From a virus, in IMG/VR virus record IMGVR_UViG_3300046722_000388, positions 1-23,027 of that record: DNA of 23,027 nt. One strand, 5' to 3'. How positions within the stretch are numbered: position 1 is the stretch's first letter; every line of letters begins with the position of its first letter. Positions 1 through 6,077 of the stretch are shown here, piece after piece. The translations under genes were made by a program, and so were the position numbers. The notes below the pieces were generated by a model that was not told the DNA's origin, did no database searches, and saw only the letters and a list, made by a program, of their open reading frames with translations.

Positions 1-30
1 CCTGACGGCGGGGCGCCCGCTGTGCGATGA

Positions 31-54
31 GGGGGCGACCGGGTGGCCGCCCCC
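31..54 (-). terminator. hairpin terminator after the 57-aa gene
   Basis: Ten-base arms GGGGGCGACC and GGCCGCCCCC with one A/C mismatch enclose a GGGT loop, a few bases past the stop codon of the leftward gene. There is no clear T-run. A nearly identical hairpin lies at 7845-7868 behind another palindrome-promoter gene. Confidence 0.6.
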
Positions 55-59
55 GAAGA

Positions 60-233
60 TCAGTGGGTTCGGGAGGCCAGCTCAGCCTTCAGGTCCCGGA
101 GCGCGGCGCGCCCCCGGCCCGCAACGCGGGAGAACCCGTCCCAGCGCGCCCGCTCCGCGTAGAGGTCAACCCAGTAGATCGCGGTCTCCAGGTGGGAGAC
201 AGTGAGGCTGGCGTACTTGGTGGCGGTCTGCAT
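60..233 (-). CDS. small hypothetical protein (57 aa)
   Basis: This leftward ORF of 57 residues starts MQTATKYASLTV and ends ELASRTH. A strong ribosome site (GGAGG) lies 6 nt before the ATG, and codon third positions are mostly G or C. It is charged, probably helical and soluble, with a Trp/Tyr-rich centre (YWVDLYAERARW). It is the only gene of its unit: the palindromic promoter at 273-301 precedes it and a hairpin terminator follows. I do not recognise the family. Its leader and terminator closely match those of the rightward gene at 7642, although the proteins do not look alike. The ribosome site, G/C-biased third positions and flanking signals make it a convincing small gene. Confidence 0.7.
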   Translation of the reverse strand: MQTATKYASLTVSHLETAIYWVDLYAERARWDGFSRVAGRGRAALRDLKAELASRTH

Positions 234-272
234 GGTGGCCTCCGTGGCGTCCTCGACTTGGTGTTAAAACCA

Positions 273-301
273 ATGTATCCCCCCATTATGGGGGGATACA
301 A
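273..301 (-). promoter_or_regulatory. palindromic promoter/operator site P1
   Basis: Read leftward: -35 TTGTAT (301-296), 17-bp palindromic spacer CCCCCCATAATGGGGGG (295-279), then ATACAT (278-273), or TACATT one base on as a TANNNT -10. The inverted repeat extends to 25 bp (275-299). It lies between the stop at 308 and the start at 233. The leader contains TTGG-N8-ACCAAGTCGA, as at site P5. Confidence 0.75.
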
Positions 302-307
302 GGAGTC

Positions 308-547
308 TCACCCGGTTGGGGGAGTCGGCGGGTCGGATCGACCCTGGCCGGCCAGCGGGATGACCTCCCACTGGCCGTGTCCCTTCCAGCCGCGCGACCT
401 CCGGAGTGCCTGCATCTCCGCCGTCTCCTGGTTCTTGTAGACGTTCCACCAGTGCCACGGGCCCGGCGTGACTGCGCGGAACTCGTCGGGACACCAGGCG
501 TGCGCCACGGAGACGGTGCCGTGGCCGTTGCCCTCGGAGCCCGCCAT
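308..547 (-). CDS. hypothetical protein (79 aa)
   Basis: Leftward ORF whose ATG shares a base with the stop of the upstream gene (TGATG at 549-545), so translation is probably coupled. The protein is rich in Trp and His (PGPWHWWNVYKNQETAEMQA) and ends in a Pro/Thr tail. No signal peptide or membrane segment is seen. It is the last gene of the long overlapping operon that begins with the methyltransferase at 3269, and the P1 promoter follows it. I do not recognise the family. Confidence 0.65.
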   Translation of the reverse strand: MAGSEGNGHGTVSVAHAWCPDEFRAVTPGPWHWWNVYKNQETAEMQALRRSRGWKGHGQWEVIPLAGQGRSDPPTPPTG

Positions 548-828
548 CAGCTCGTCTTCGCGGCGTGGCTGAAGGCCTCTTCGATCGGGCCCCAGTCCGT
601 GATGACCAGATAGCCGGACTGGTCGACGTGGCCGATGCCGAGACGCTTCAGGGAAAGAACCAACCCGCGGTAAGCCGACCTCATCGTGCGACCCGAGCTA
701 AACCGGTCGCGCATCGCGCTACGGATCATGGTCACCGGGATGCCCGTGTGGTCCACCGACTCGTCGTCGCGAAGCTGCATCAGGACCCGAACGGACGGCC
801 ACCACAGCTTTACGTTCTCGCTGGCCAT
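547..828 (-). CDS. hypothetical protein (93 aa), possibly winged-helix
   Basis: The ATG at 828 overlaps the stop of the MazG-like gene as TGATG, and the stop overlaps the next ATG. The 93 residues alternate helix-like and strand-like segments (VTMIRSAMRDRF, SAYRGLVLSLKRLGIGHVDQSGYLVITDWG). This resembles a small winged-helix or HTH fold, in which a helical pair is followed by a beta hairpin, but no family signature is certain. Its place in the operon next to a MazG-like protein says little about its role. Confidence 0.65.
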   Translation of the reverse strand: MASENVKLWWPSVRVLMQLRDDESVDHTGIPVTMIRSAMRDRFSSGRTMRSAYRGLVLSLKRLGIGHVDQSGYLVITDWGPIEEAFSHAAKTS

Positions 829-1256
829 CAGAACTTCTTCCCACCGTCGGCGAGCCTGGCCTCGTCGGTGTGGTCGCGCCGATAGGCGTTGTAGACCATC
901 TTCTCCTCGAAGGCCCCCTGAAGATCGAGACCGAATCCGCCGGCGTAGTCGAACACGCGGATCAGGAGGTCCACCAGCTCAACCTCCTCCGCCGACCGGT
1001 GCGGAAGGTGGGCGTCCGGCAGGCCCTTCCGGATGCCCTCCAGTGCCTCCGACAGCTCCGAGTGCATGAGCGCGATCAGCTCCGCCTTGTTGCGCTCGAT
1101 CGGCTCGCCGGTTGCAGGGTCTCGCCACCAGCGCAGGTTGACGCCGTGTGCCGCCGTGGCGAAGGCGTTGAGCCCGAAGCTGGTCCGCTCAGCGACGATC
1201 TCGACGCCGTCCAGCCCGGACCCGTCGGCGGGGTTGATCCGCGGGTAGTGCGTCAC
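828..1256 (-). CDS. MazG-like nucleotide pyrophosphohydrolase
   Basis: This 142-residue protein carries the all-alpha NTP pyrophosphohydrolase signature. E67xxE70 (SELSEALEG) is followed by E93xxD96 (EVELVDLLIRVFDY), the Mg-binding ExxE/ExxD pattern of MazG and dUTPase-2-like proteins. A later NAYRRD segment fits the usual C-terminal NxxR end. Members hydrolyse (d)NTPs to monophosphate and pyrophosphate; phage members are thought to adjust nucleotide pools or lower alarmone levels. The start is a GTG overlapping the upstream stop as GTGA. The substrate cannot be told from sequence. Confidence 0.85.
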   Translation of the reverse strand: MTHYPRINPADGSGLDGVEIVAERTSFGLNAFATAAHGVNLRWWRDPATGEPIERNKAELIALMHSELSEALEGIRKGLPDAHLPHRSAEEVELVDLLIRVFDYAGGFGLDLQGAFEEKMVYNAYRRDHTDEARLADGGKKF

Positions 1257-1465
1257 TTGGCCACCTCCGCCTTGCGCTCCTCGATCCGCTTGGCGGCGAT
1301 CTCTTCGAGCCGACGCGCCCAGGTGATGATCTGCTCCAACTCGCCGATGTCCAGGCTCACCACGGCGGCCTGCTCCATGACCGCGTCGCCCTCACTGACG
1401 GCCTGGAGCCCCCCAAGCGCGTTGGCCGTCAGCCAGTCGAATCCCAGGTACGGGTATCCCGCCAT
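1253..1465 (-). CDS. hypothetical protein, tandem paralogue 3 (70 aa)
   Basis: Leftward ORF with an ATG overlapping the previous stop (TGATG). The core runs AVSEGDAVMEQAAVVSLDIG, then ELEQIITWARRLEEIAAK, and ends in a Lys/Glu-rich helix. The layout of a short EGD turn, a hydrophobic stretch, an EL-start helix and a charged helix is shared with the next two genes, at 1465-1689 and 1691-1870. The three look like old tandem duplicates. Function unknown; the shape suggests a small helical, perhaps oligomeric, protein. Confidence 0.7.
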   Translation of the reverse strand: MAGYPYLGFDWLTANALGGLQAVSEGDAVMEQAAVVSLDIGELEQIITWARRLEEIAAKRIEERKAEVAK

Positions 1466-1689
1466 CAGCTCCCACCGCCCATCGGAACCCAGTCGCTGGG
1501 TCGGGTTCGCACGCCGATGTCGCAGGTTTCGGCCAGGAACTGGGCGGCCTCCGAAAGCTCTTCCAGCTCGGGAACGCTCAGCTTGTGCAGCACGTCCGAA
1601 AAGGCCATGCCGTTGCCTTCGACAACCGCGGTCAGGGCTTCGCCCGCGTGCTCGATCACGGGCCCGGAAGCCGGGTTCGGGTATCCCAC
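1465..1689 (-). CDS. hypothetical protein, tandem paralogue 2 (74 aa)
   Basis: GTG start at 1689 with a good ribosome site (AAGGAG, 8 nt upstream). The middle reads AVVEGNGMAFSDVLHKLSVP then ELEELSEAAQFLAE, parallel to the EGD...ELEQI...LEE layout of its left-hand neighbour. It begins MGYPNP, and the neighbour begins MAGYPYLG, which strengthens the paralogy. No membrane or zinc motif is visible. Function unknown. Confidence 0.7.
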   Translation of the reverse strand: MGYPNPASGPVIEHAGEALTAVVEGNGMAFSDVLHKLSVPELEELSEAAQFLAETCDIGVRTRPSDWVPMGGGS

Positions 1690-1690
1690 G

Positions 1691-1870
1691 TCAACGCTCC
1701 TTTGCCAGCTCGCGGAGCCGGTCCGCGAGGTCTTCCATGGTCAATGCGACGCCGGACAGCTCGCTTGCCGTCCAGCCGTCGAAAAGCTCCGCGGCGCGGC
1801 CCAGGCTGCCATCGTGTGCGGCCGTGACCGCGAGTCCGAACGTCGTCGCGAGCTGTCCGAGTTCGGCCAT
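1691..1870 (-). CDS. hypothetical protein, tandem paralogue 1 (59 aa)
   Basis: I place the start at the ATG at 1870 (MAELGQLATTFGLAV), which overlaps the upstream stop as TGATG; an in-frame start nine codons earlier would intrude into that gene. The protein reads AAHDGSLGRAAELFDGWTAS then ELSGVALTMEDLADRLRELAKE, matching the two following genes in spacing of the DG/EG turn and the EL helix. Function unknown. The stop at 1691 lies 2 bp before the next GTG, keeping the operon gap-free. Confidence 0.7.
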   Translation of the reverse strand: MAELGQLATTFGLAVTAAHDGSLGRAAELFDGWTASELSGVALTMEDLADRLRELAKER

Positions 1871-2040
1871 CAGCGGCCACCGCCCAGCGGAATCCACGAG
1901 CTGTCGATCTCGGTCAGCTCCGTCTCGGCACCGTCGAGCGGGCGCCAGACGAACAGCCCCTCGTCGCTGCCGTCGCCCATGTCCGCCGTGTAGGCCAGCT
2001 CGGTCCGGTCGGGACTGATGAACACCCCGGTGATCTCCAC
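1870..2040 (-). CDS. small hypothetical protein (56 aa)
   Basis: Leftward GTG-started ORF with ribosome site GGAGG eight bases ahead, beginning VEITGVFISPDRTELAYTAD and ending SSWIPLGGGR. The acidic, strand-rich sequence (ELAYTADMGDGSDEGLFVWRPLDG) suggests a small beta domain. It fills the gap between the 80-aa gene and the first tandem paralogue exactly, with one base of stop/start overlap on its left. G/C-rich third positions support coding. Family not recognised. Confidence 0.7.
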   Translation of the reverse strand: MEITGVFISPDRTELAYTADMGDGSDEGLFVWRPLDGAETELTEIDSSWIPLGGGR

Positions 2041-2041
2041 G

Positions 2042-2284
2042 TCAGCCCTCCTTCACGATCGCGACGGACTCGTCTGGGGTGAGCGTCCAGGCGAAACTCG
2101 GTTCCGACGCGCCGACGATGTAGACCAGGCCGTCTTCGGCGTCCACTTCCAGAACCCGCTCTCCGGCGTGCGCGTTGGCCATCGCGAACGCCTGGAAGGC
2201 GCCCGCCGCGAGCTGGTCGCCCTGACGGACTTCGTCGGCGCGAACTTCCTCTACCCGGGGGTTGATCTTTCCGAGCAACTTCAC
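2042..2284 (-). CDS. hypothetical protein (80 aa)
   Basis: GTG start at 2284, 2 bp after the previous stop. It begins MKLLGKINPRVEEVRADEVR and continues with DQLAAGAFQAFAMANAHAGE, then a strand-rich C-terminal half (VLEVDAEDGLVYIVGASEPSFAWTLTPDESVAIV). No signal, membrane segment or metal motif. Part of the operon downstream of the methyltransferase. Family not recognised. Confidence 0.7.
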   Translation of the reverse strand: MKLLGKINPRVEEVRADEVRQGDQLAAGAFQAFAMANAHAGERVLEVDAEDGLVYIVGASEPSFAWTLTPDESVAIVKEG

Positions 2285-2286
2285 GA

Positions 2287-2487
2287 TCAGCTCTCCTTTG
2301 CGAGCGCGCGGACGTTCAGGCGATCGGCCATCTCCTGGGCCATGTCGCGGTGCTCCGGACGGAACATCGCGGCGACGTGCGAAGGGGCCGGGAAGGTGGC
2401 GAACAGAGCGACCACCATGACCCAGCCGTCGCCATCGAGCACGGGCTGTACCTCGTACCGGCCATCCGGTGGTGAGTGGGCAGGCAT
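2287..2487 (-). CDS. hypothetical protein (66 aa)
   Basis: Two starts are possible: a GTG at 2514 overlapping the methyltransferase stop as GTGA, or the ATG at 2487 preceded by AGAGGAAG. I chose the ATG because of its ribosome site. The protein starts MPAHSPPDGRYEVQPVLDGD, has a central strand-like GWVMVVALFATF segment, and ends in a helix with HRDMAQEMADRLNVRALAKE. Function unknown. Confidence 0.65.
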   Translation of the reverse strand: MPAHSPPDGRYEVQPVLDGDGWVMVVALFATFPAPSHVAAMFRPEHRDMAQEMADRLNVRALAKES

Positions 2488-2510
2488 CGTGACTTCCTCT
2501 CGGTTGTGGC

Positions 2511-3269
2511 TCACGCGACCGCGCGGGCCAAGTTCAGGTGGGCGATCAGCTGCCGCCCGACGTACGCGGCGTACCGCGGCGGGATGGACTCGTTCATGCC
2601 CTTCTGGGTCATCCAGTCGATCCCGAGCAGCGCCTTGGCCTCTTCGTTGCTGGCCTTGTTCCCGTGGCCGTCACGCGAGCCGTCCGAACGACGCTTCTCG
2701 CGGTAGGCGCCCCCCCCGTGGACGTTGATCGTGGCGCGCCACTCGACGCCGGTGCGCTTGCGGCACGAGTCGTCGACGAGCGGCTCCAGCTCGAAGCCGC
2801 CGCCGGACTCGAACAGCCGGTGTCGCTTGAGCAGGAGCCCGTCCACGATCGGCGCCGGGTCGAACATCGAACCGCACAGCATGATCGGGTCGATCAGCTC
2901 AGCCTCGGGGTTGTCCGGGCGCGCCTCGACGTTTTCGATCACGTACGGCAGGCCGGACGCGAGCAGCTTCCGGCGGAACGGCGGCACCAGCTCGGGGTAG
3001 TCGCGGCGGGTGCGCTTCTGGAGCGGGGAGCGGGATTGGCACGGCGGCGAGCCGACGACGGCCCAGGGTTTGTAGGCCTCGATCAGCGCCTCGAAGTCGT
3101 CGAGCGCGTCGGCCTGGACGAACTCGAACGGGAAGAGCGGCTGAGGGTCCTTGTCCACGCCGACGACACAGAACCCGGCCTGGTCGTAGCCGTAGCTGGA
3201 GCCGCCCTGGCAGCTGAAGAAGTCGATCAGCACGGGGCGTCCGCATCGGACACAGAATGATCCGGGCAC
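2511..3269 (-). CDS. DNA (cytosine-5) methyltransferase, phage type
   Basis: The 252 residues carry C5-methyltransferase landmarks: a motif I-like SAM loop (DFFSCQGGSSYGYDQAGF, about 16-33), motif IV with the catalytic cysteine (GSPPCQS, C77), and motif VI ENV (112-114, VIENVEAR). A C-terminal PPRYAAYVG segment resembles motif X. It should methylate cytosine in a specific duplex site, most simply to protect phage DNA from host restriction. It is shorter than most bacterial enzymes and its target-recognition part is small, so specificity is unknown. The start is a GTG after GAAGGTG; the N-terminus holds an unusual CVRCGRP pair that could bind zinc. No restriction gene is adjacent. Confidence 0.88.
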   Translation of the reverse strand: MPGSFCVRCGRPVLIDFFSCQGGSSYGYDQAGFCVVGVDKDPQPLFPFEFVQADALDDFEALIEAYKPWAVVGSPPCQSRSPLQKRTRRDYPELVPPFRRKLLASGLPYVIENVEARPDNPEAELIDPIMLCGSMFDPAPIVDGLLLKRHRLFESGGGFELEPLVDDSCRKRTGVEWRATINVHGGGAYREKRRSDGSRDGHGNKASNEEAKALLGIDWMTQKGMNESIPPRYAAYVGRQLIAHLNLARAVA

Positions 3270-3296
3270 GCGATCACCTTCGGGTAGGAGTGCGGC

Positions 3297-3324
3297 GGGG
3301 CGCGGCCGGTGATGGCCGCGCCCC
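3297..3324 (-). terminator. 11-bp GC-rich hairpin after the 134-aa gene
   Basis: Arms GGGGCGCGGCC and GGCCGCGCCCC pair perfectly around a 6-nt loop, just past the stop at 3331. There is no T-run and no promoter between it and the methyltransferase, so it may only attenuate readthrough into the next eleven genes. Confidence 0.6.
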
Positions 3325-3330
3325 GGTGGG

Positions 3331-3735
3331 TCAGAGGATCACGGAGGCGATCAGGGAGCTGGTCGCGGCCTCGACCCGGCGGAGCGACATCTCCGCGCGC
3401 AGGGCCCACACGGCGGCGGAAACCTTGTCGCTCGCGCTGCCGGACTTCGGCCAGCTGTCTTCCATCCGCTGGAGGCGCTCGAAGGGCTCGTCCGCGAACA
3501 GCTTGGCGGCCTCGATACCCGGCGTCGGCAGGCCGTAGGCCAGCGCGTGCTGCCACTCGCCCCGGCGGCCCAGCTCGCACGTCACCTGAGCGGCGCTGGC
3601 CAGGTCCATGTCCTCGTGGGCGACGTACTGGGCAGCGGCCTTGCGAAGCTCGATCAGCGTCGAGTTCTGGAGGTTCTCCGCCATGTCGGTCCGGTGCTGG
3701 ACCTCTTCGCGGGTGAGGGGCTGGATCATCTGCAT
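3331..3735 (-). CDS. hypothetical protein (134 aa)
   Basis: The ATG at 3735 follows AGAGG and lies 31 bp after the -10 box of the palindromic promoter P2. The protein is largely helical: LTREEVQHRTDMAENLQNST is followed by amphipathic stretches (ELRKAAAQYVAHEDMDLASA) and a C-terminal helix (AVWALRAEMSLRRVEAATSS). No membrane or metal motif is seen. A hairpin lies directly behind the stop. Family not recognised. Its own strong promoter and terminator suggest it is needed in larger amounts than the genes behind it. Confidence 0.75.
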   Translation of the reverse strand: MQMIQPLTREEVQHRTDMAENLQNSTLIELRKAAAQYVAHEDMDLASAAQVTCELGRRGEWQHALAYGLPTPGIEAAKLFADEPFERLQRMEDSWPKSGSASDKVSAAVWALRAEMSLRRVEAATSSLIASVIL

Positions 3736-3765
3736 GGTGAGCCTCTTTCGATCGGTGTCATGCCA

Positions 3766-3794
3766 ATCTATCCCCCCAAGATGGGGGGAGTCAA
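3766..3794 (-). promoter_or_regulatory. palindromic promoter/operator site P2
   Basis: Leftward: -35 TTGACT (3794-3789), 17-bp spacer CCCCCCATCTTGGGGGG (3788-3772), -10 ATAGAT (3771-3766) or TAGATT as a TANNNT box. The outer C6/G6 arms are perfect; the centre ATCTT is not symmetric. It faces the gene starting at 3735. Confidence 0.75.
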
Positions 3795-3796
3795 GC

Positions 3797-4156
3797 TCAC
3801 ACTCCGGCGGACTCGTTCAGGGCGTCGCGGGCGATGACCGACACGCCGCGGTGCAGCCGCTTCAGAGCGAAGGTCAGCGCGGTGATCAACCCGGAGACGT
3901 AGTCCTCGGAGATCTCGCTGCCGCCGACGGCGCCGTGGTCGTTGATCCGGTACTCCATGCCGCTCCGGCGGACCCCCGCGTACCAGAGCGCCACGCCGTC
4001 CGTGCGGCTCGCGGAGAGGCTGAACCCCCAGCCGGTGCGCTGGACCTCCAGGAAGGTGTTGCCCTCCCAGCCGTAGTGATGCCAGGTGCCGACCGCCATC
4101 CGGCTGATGATGATGGGCAGGTCGCGCTCTGCCGGCCGGTCGAATTCGAAGTTCAT
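3797..4156 (-). CDS. hypothetical protein, probably leaderless mRNA (119 aa)
   Basis: I chose the ATG at 4156 (MNFEFDRPAERDLPIIISRM). Only 7 bases separate it from the TAAGAT -10 box of promoter P3 and there is no ribosome site, so the transcript should start at or next to the ATG. An upstream in-frame start would lie inside the terminator. The protein is strand-rich in its first half (GTWHHYGWEGNTFLEVQRTG, WGFSLSASRTDGVALWYAGV) with a helical C-terminus (YVSGLITALTFALKRL). This resembles a small alpha/beta domain of unknown family. P2 starts beyond its stop. Confidence 0.75.
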   Translation of the reverse strand: MNFEFDRPAERDLPIIISRMAVGTWHHYGWEGNTFLEVQRTGWGFSLSASRTDGVALWYAGVRRSGMEYRINDHGAVGGSEISEDYVSGLITALTFALKRLHRGVSVIARDALNESAGV

Positions 4157-4163
4157 AGGGCCG

Positions 4164-4192
4164 ATCTTACCCCCCATCTTGGGGGGAGACAA
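4164..4192 (-). promoter_or_regulatory. palindromic promoter/operator site P3 (leaderless)
   Basis: Leftward: -35 TTGTCT (4192-4187), 17-bp spacer CCCCCCAAGATGGGGGG (4186-4170), -10 TAAGAT (4169-4164). The TANNNT -10 ends 7 nt before the ATG at 4156. It directly abuts the terminator of the upstream unit. Confidence 0.75.
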
Positions 4193-4193
4193 G

Positions 4194-4229
4194 AGAAAAC
4201 CCGCCGTGTGCTCGCACGACGGGCTTTTC
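4194..4229. terminator. bidirectional terminator between units
   Basis: A CCCGCCGTG / CACGACGGG stem with one mismatch is flanked by A-rich and T-rich runs (GAAAAC on the left, CTTTTCTTT on the right). On the leftward strand the stem is followed by GGGTTTTCTC. It closes the operon ending at 4248. Confidence 0.75.
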
Positions 4230-4247
4230 TTTGCGCTTCTGCGGAAG

Positions 4248-4376
4248 CTACCGCTGATGCGGTCCACTCAGGATAGCCGCGCCACCCTCGTTCTCCCACG
4301 CCGACACGGCGTCGAGGTGCTGCTCCATCGCGAGGAACACGCGGTCCGCGAGGTCGACCGGCGGATCGTCGATCAC
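4248..4376 (-). CDS. small acidic hypothetical protein (42 aa)
   Basis: The GTG at 4376 overlaps the metalloprotease stop as GTGA. The 42 residues read VIDDPPVDLADRVFLAMEQH then LDAVSAWENEGGAAILSGPH. The codons keep a G/C-rich third position to the TAG at 4248, and a terminator follows within 20 bp. It is probably a single amphipathic helix with a flexible end. Function unknown; coupling to the metalloprotease could mean joint action, but nothing in the sequence proves it. Confidence 0.6.
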   Translation of the reverse strand: MIDDPPVDLADRVFLAMEQHLDAVSAWENEGGAAILSGPHQR

Positions 4377-4858
4377 AGCGCCGATCCGCTCATGCGTCCC
4401 TGCATCGCCAGCTCCGTCGCCAGTTCCTTCAGCTCTCGCCAGGCGACCTCGTTGGAGAGGATGGCGATGGCAGCCGACCGGGCCTCGCCGTCGTCGTAGA
4501 CGAATTCGTGCTCGTCGCAGAAGTTCTTGTAGGCCTCCCGGTCGTAGGCGTCGCTGCCGACCACCGCGGGCAGGCCCACCTCCGCCGTCCACAGGTTCTC
4601 TGCCTCGATGCCGGCCACGTAGACCTGGAGCAGGCCGCGAGCCTGGTCGTCGCCCTGGGCGCCGCCCTCCTTGATCTCGCAGTAGCCGTCCGGGCTCCAG
4701 AACTGTCGGATGACGAGCTTCACCGGCGTGAGCCCGGCCTCGCGCGCGACGATCGCGTGCCCCAGCTCGTGCACGGCCATCGACATCGTGTCGGTGGAGA
4801 TGCCGTTGTTCTCCAGCTTCCTCAGCTCGTCGAAGCCCTCAAGCGTCGAATCGATCAT
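4373..4858 (-). CDS. HELGH zinc metalloprotease-like protein
   Basis: A 161-residue protein with a textbook zinc-protease helix, VHELGHAIVARE (H30, E31, H34). The motif and the following EAGLTPVKLVI resemble the peptidase M41-like domain (FtsH C-terminal half): HExxH with a following small-residue helix, then a GIEAENLW segment. No AAA ATPase domain or membrane anchor is present, so it is a stand-alone soluble protease-like domain. The third zinc ligand is uncertain; D83 in VGSDAYDREA is a candidate, by analogy with the downstream Asp of FtsH. ATGA overlap with the zinc-ribbon gene upstream. It may process a phage or host protein; substrate unknown. Confidence 0.75.
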   Translation of the reverse strand: MIDSTLEGFDELRKLENNGISTDTMSMAVHELGHAIVAREAGLTPVKLVIRQFWSPDGYCEIKEGGAQGDDQARGLLQVYVAGIEAENLWTAEVGLPAVVGSDAYDREAYKNFCDEHEFVYDDGEARSAAIAILSNEVAWRELKELATELAMQGRMSGSAL

Positions 4859-5340
4859 GACTTCCCCTTCTCTCGCAGAGCTACCAGGTATTCACCCTTC
4901 GGCCACTTCGAGACCTGGGGGCACGTCTTCACGTGGCGCTGGAACGTCGGCCGACCGGCGGCGCGCCAGCCCGCGGCCATGCCGTAAGCCATCTCTCCGC
5001 ACGTCGGCCGGTCGCCCGCCGCGGACGGCGTCAGCGCCCACTTGCCGTGGCTGTCCGGCTCCGAGTCGAACGGCACGAGCTTGACCTCCGCGCGCTTCGC
5101 CGCCGTGCGAGCCCGCGGGTTCGGCTGGGTCTGAGCCCAGATGATCGGCTCGTGGCAGAAGCTGCACGGCGCGACCTTCATCCCGTCGGCCCGCGGCGGG
5201 GACGTGGCCACGGTGGGCCCGCACACGCCGCACAACCTCGGACCGCCGCACCGCGCCCGCGGCGGCCGACCCTGGGTGGGCTCGTCCTCAGCCGGCCCGA
5301 CCCAGTACCCGTGCTGGTTCCATCCAACGGCGGCCGTCAG
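4855..5340 (-). CDS. cysteine-rich putative zinc-ribbon protein, unusual start
   Basis: The frame is open and G/C-biased from the exonuclease stop onward, but has no ATG, GTG or TTG before 5235. The best fit is a CTG at 5340 overlapping the exonuclease TGA as CTGA, the same geometry as the ATGA and GTGA joints elsewhere in the window. Later choices are GTG 5226 and ATG 5181. The N-terminal part has an ARCGGPRLCGVCG motif, a pattern I associate with actinophage proteins. The middle has CSFCHEPIIWAQTQ, a second CxxC, and the C-terminus holds single Cys residues. Probably two zinc-binding modules; the role is unknown. Confidence 0.65.
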   Translation of the reverse strand: MTAAVGWNQHGYWVGPAEDEPTQGRPPRARCGGPRLCGVCGPTVATSPPRADGMKVAPCSFCHEPIIWAQTQPNPRARTAAKRAEVKLVPFDSEPDSHGKWALTPSAAGDRPTCGEMAYGMAAGWRAAGRPTFQRHVKTCPQVSKWPKGEYLVALREKGKS

Positions 5341-6077
5341 AACAGCACCCCTTCCGAACCCTCGTCGGACGGCACGTACGCGGGGGTGAGCGGCCACATG
5401 CGGCGGCGGCAATCCGCGGCAGCGTCAGCATTGCCCTGACGCTCGAAGTAGGCGGCGAGCCCCGAGGCCTGCGACTTGGCCCAGGCGATCTGGAGCGTGT
5501 GCAGCTCCTGCAAACCCAAGTCGCCGACGACCGGGTAGGCCCGGGAAAGCTTCCAGGCCAGTCGGGCGGCAGCCATCGCGTCGGCGGCGGCGCCGTGTGC
5601 ATCCTCTTCGGACAGCGTGATCCCGTAGTGGGCACACGTGTCGATCAGCTTGCGCGAGCCCTTGCGGTACCGGTCGTGCTTCTTGTCGATCACGAACGGG
5701 TCGACGACGGGGCCGACGGCCAGCGGTAAACCGCCGATCCGCGCGATCTCGCGGTCCAGCACCGTCAGGTCGTACACGGCGTTGTAGGCGATCAGCGGGT
5801 GGCCCTCGCGCCAGGAGATCCTGATCGTGGCCGCGATCTCCTCGACGACCTCGTGCAGTGGTGCGCCCTTGGCGCGCGCCTGCTCCGTCGAGATCCCGTG
5901 CACGGCGGTCGCATCCGCCGGGATCTCCACGCCGGGGTCGGCCAGGAGCACGCGCTCGATGACCTTCTTGCCCGGGACGATGTAGCAGAGCGCGGCCTGC
6001 ACGATGCGCGCCGACTCGGGGTCGGCCCCCGTGGTCTCCAGGTCGAATGCGAGAAGCGGTCCGTCTGCCCAGGTCAT
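5337..6077 (-). CDS. DnaQ-like 3'-5' exonuclease (DEDD family)
   Basis: The 246 residues show the three Exo motifs: ExoI FDLETTG (D12, E14), ExoII PLIAYNAVYDLTVLDREI (N99, D103) and ExoIII HGAAADAMAAARL (H161, D166; the DEDDh layout). These four acidic residues bind two metal ions that remove nucleotides from a 3' end. Size and organisation match the stand-alone epsilon-like exonucleases common in actinophages. It may serve replication proofreading or repair, but no polymerase is in the window. ATG at 6077 overlaps the previous stop (ATGA). Confidence 0.9.
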   Translation of the reverse strand: MTWADGPLLAFDLETTGADPESARIVQAALCYIVPGKKVIERVLLADPGVEIPADATAVHGISTEQARAKGAPLHEVVEEIAATIRISWREGHPLIAYNAVYDLTVLDREIARIGGLPLAVGPVVDPFVIDKKHDRYRKGSRKLIDTCAHYGITLSEEDAHGAAADAMAAARLAWKLSRAYPVVGDLGLQELHTLQIAWAKSQASGLAAYFERQGNADAAADCRRRMWPLTPAYVPSDEGSEGVLF

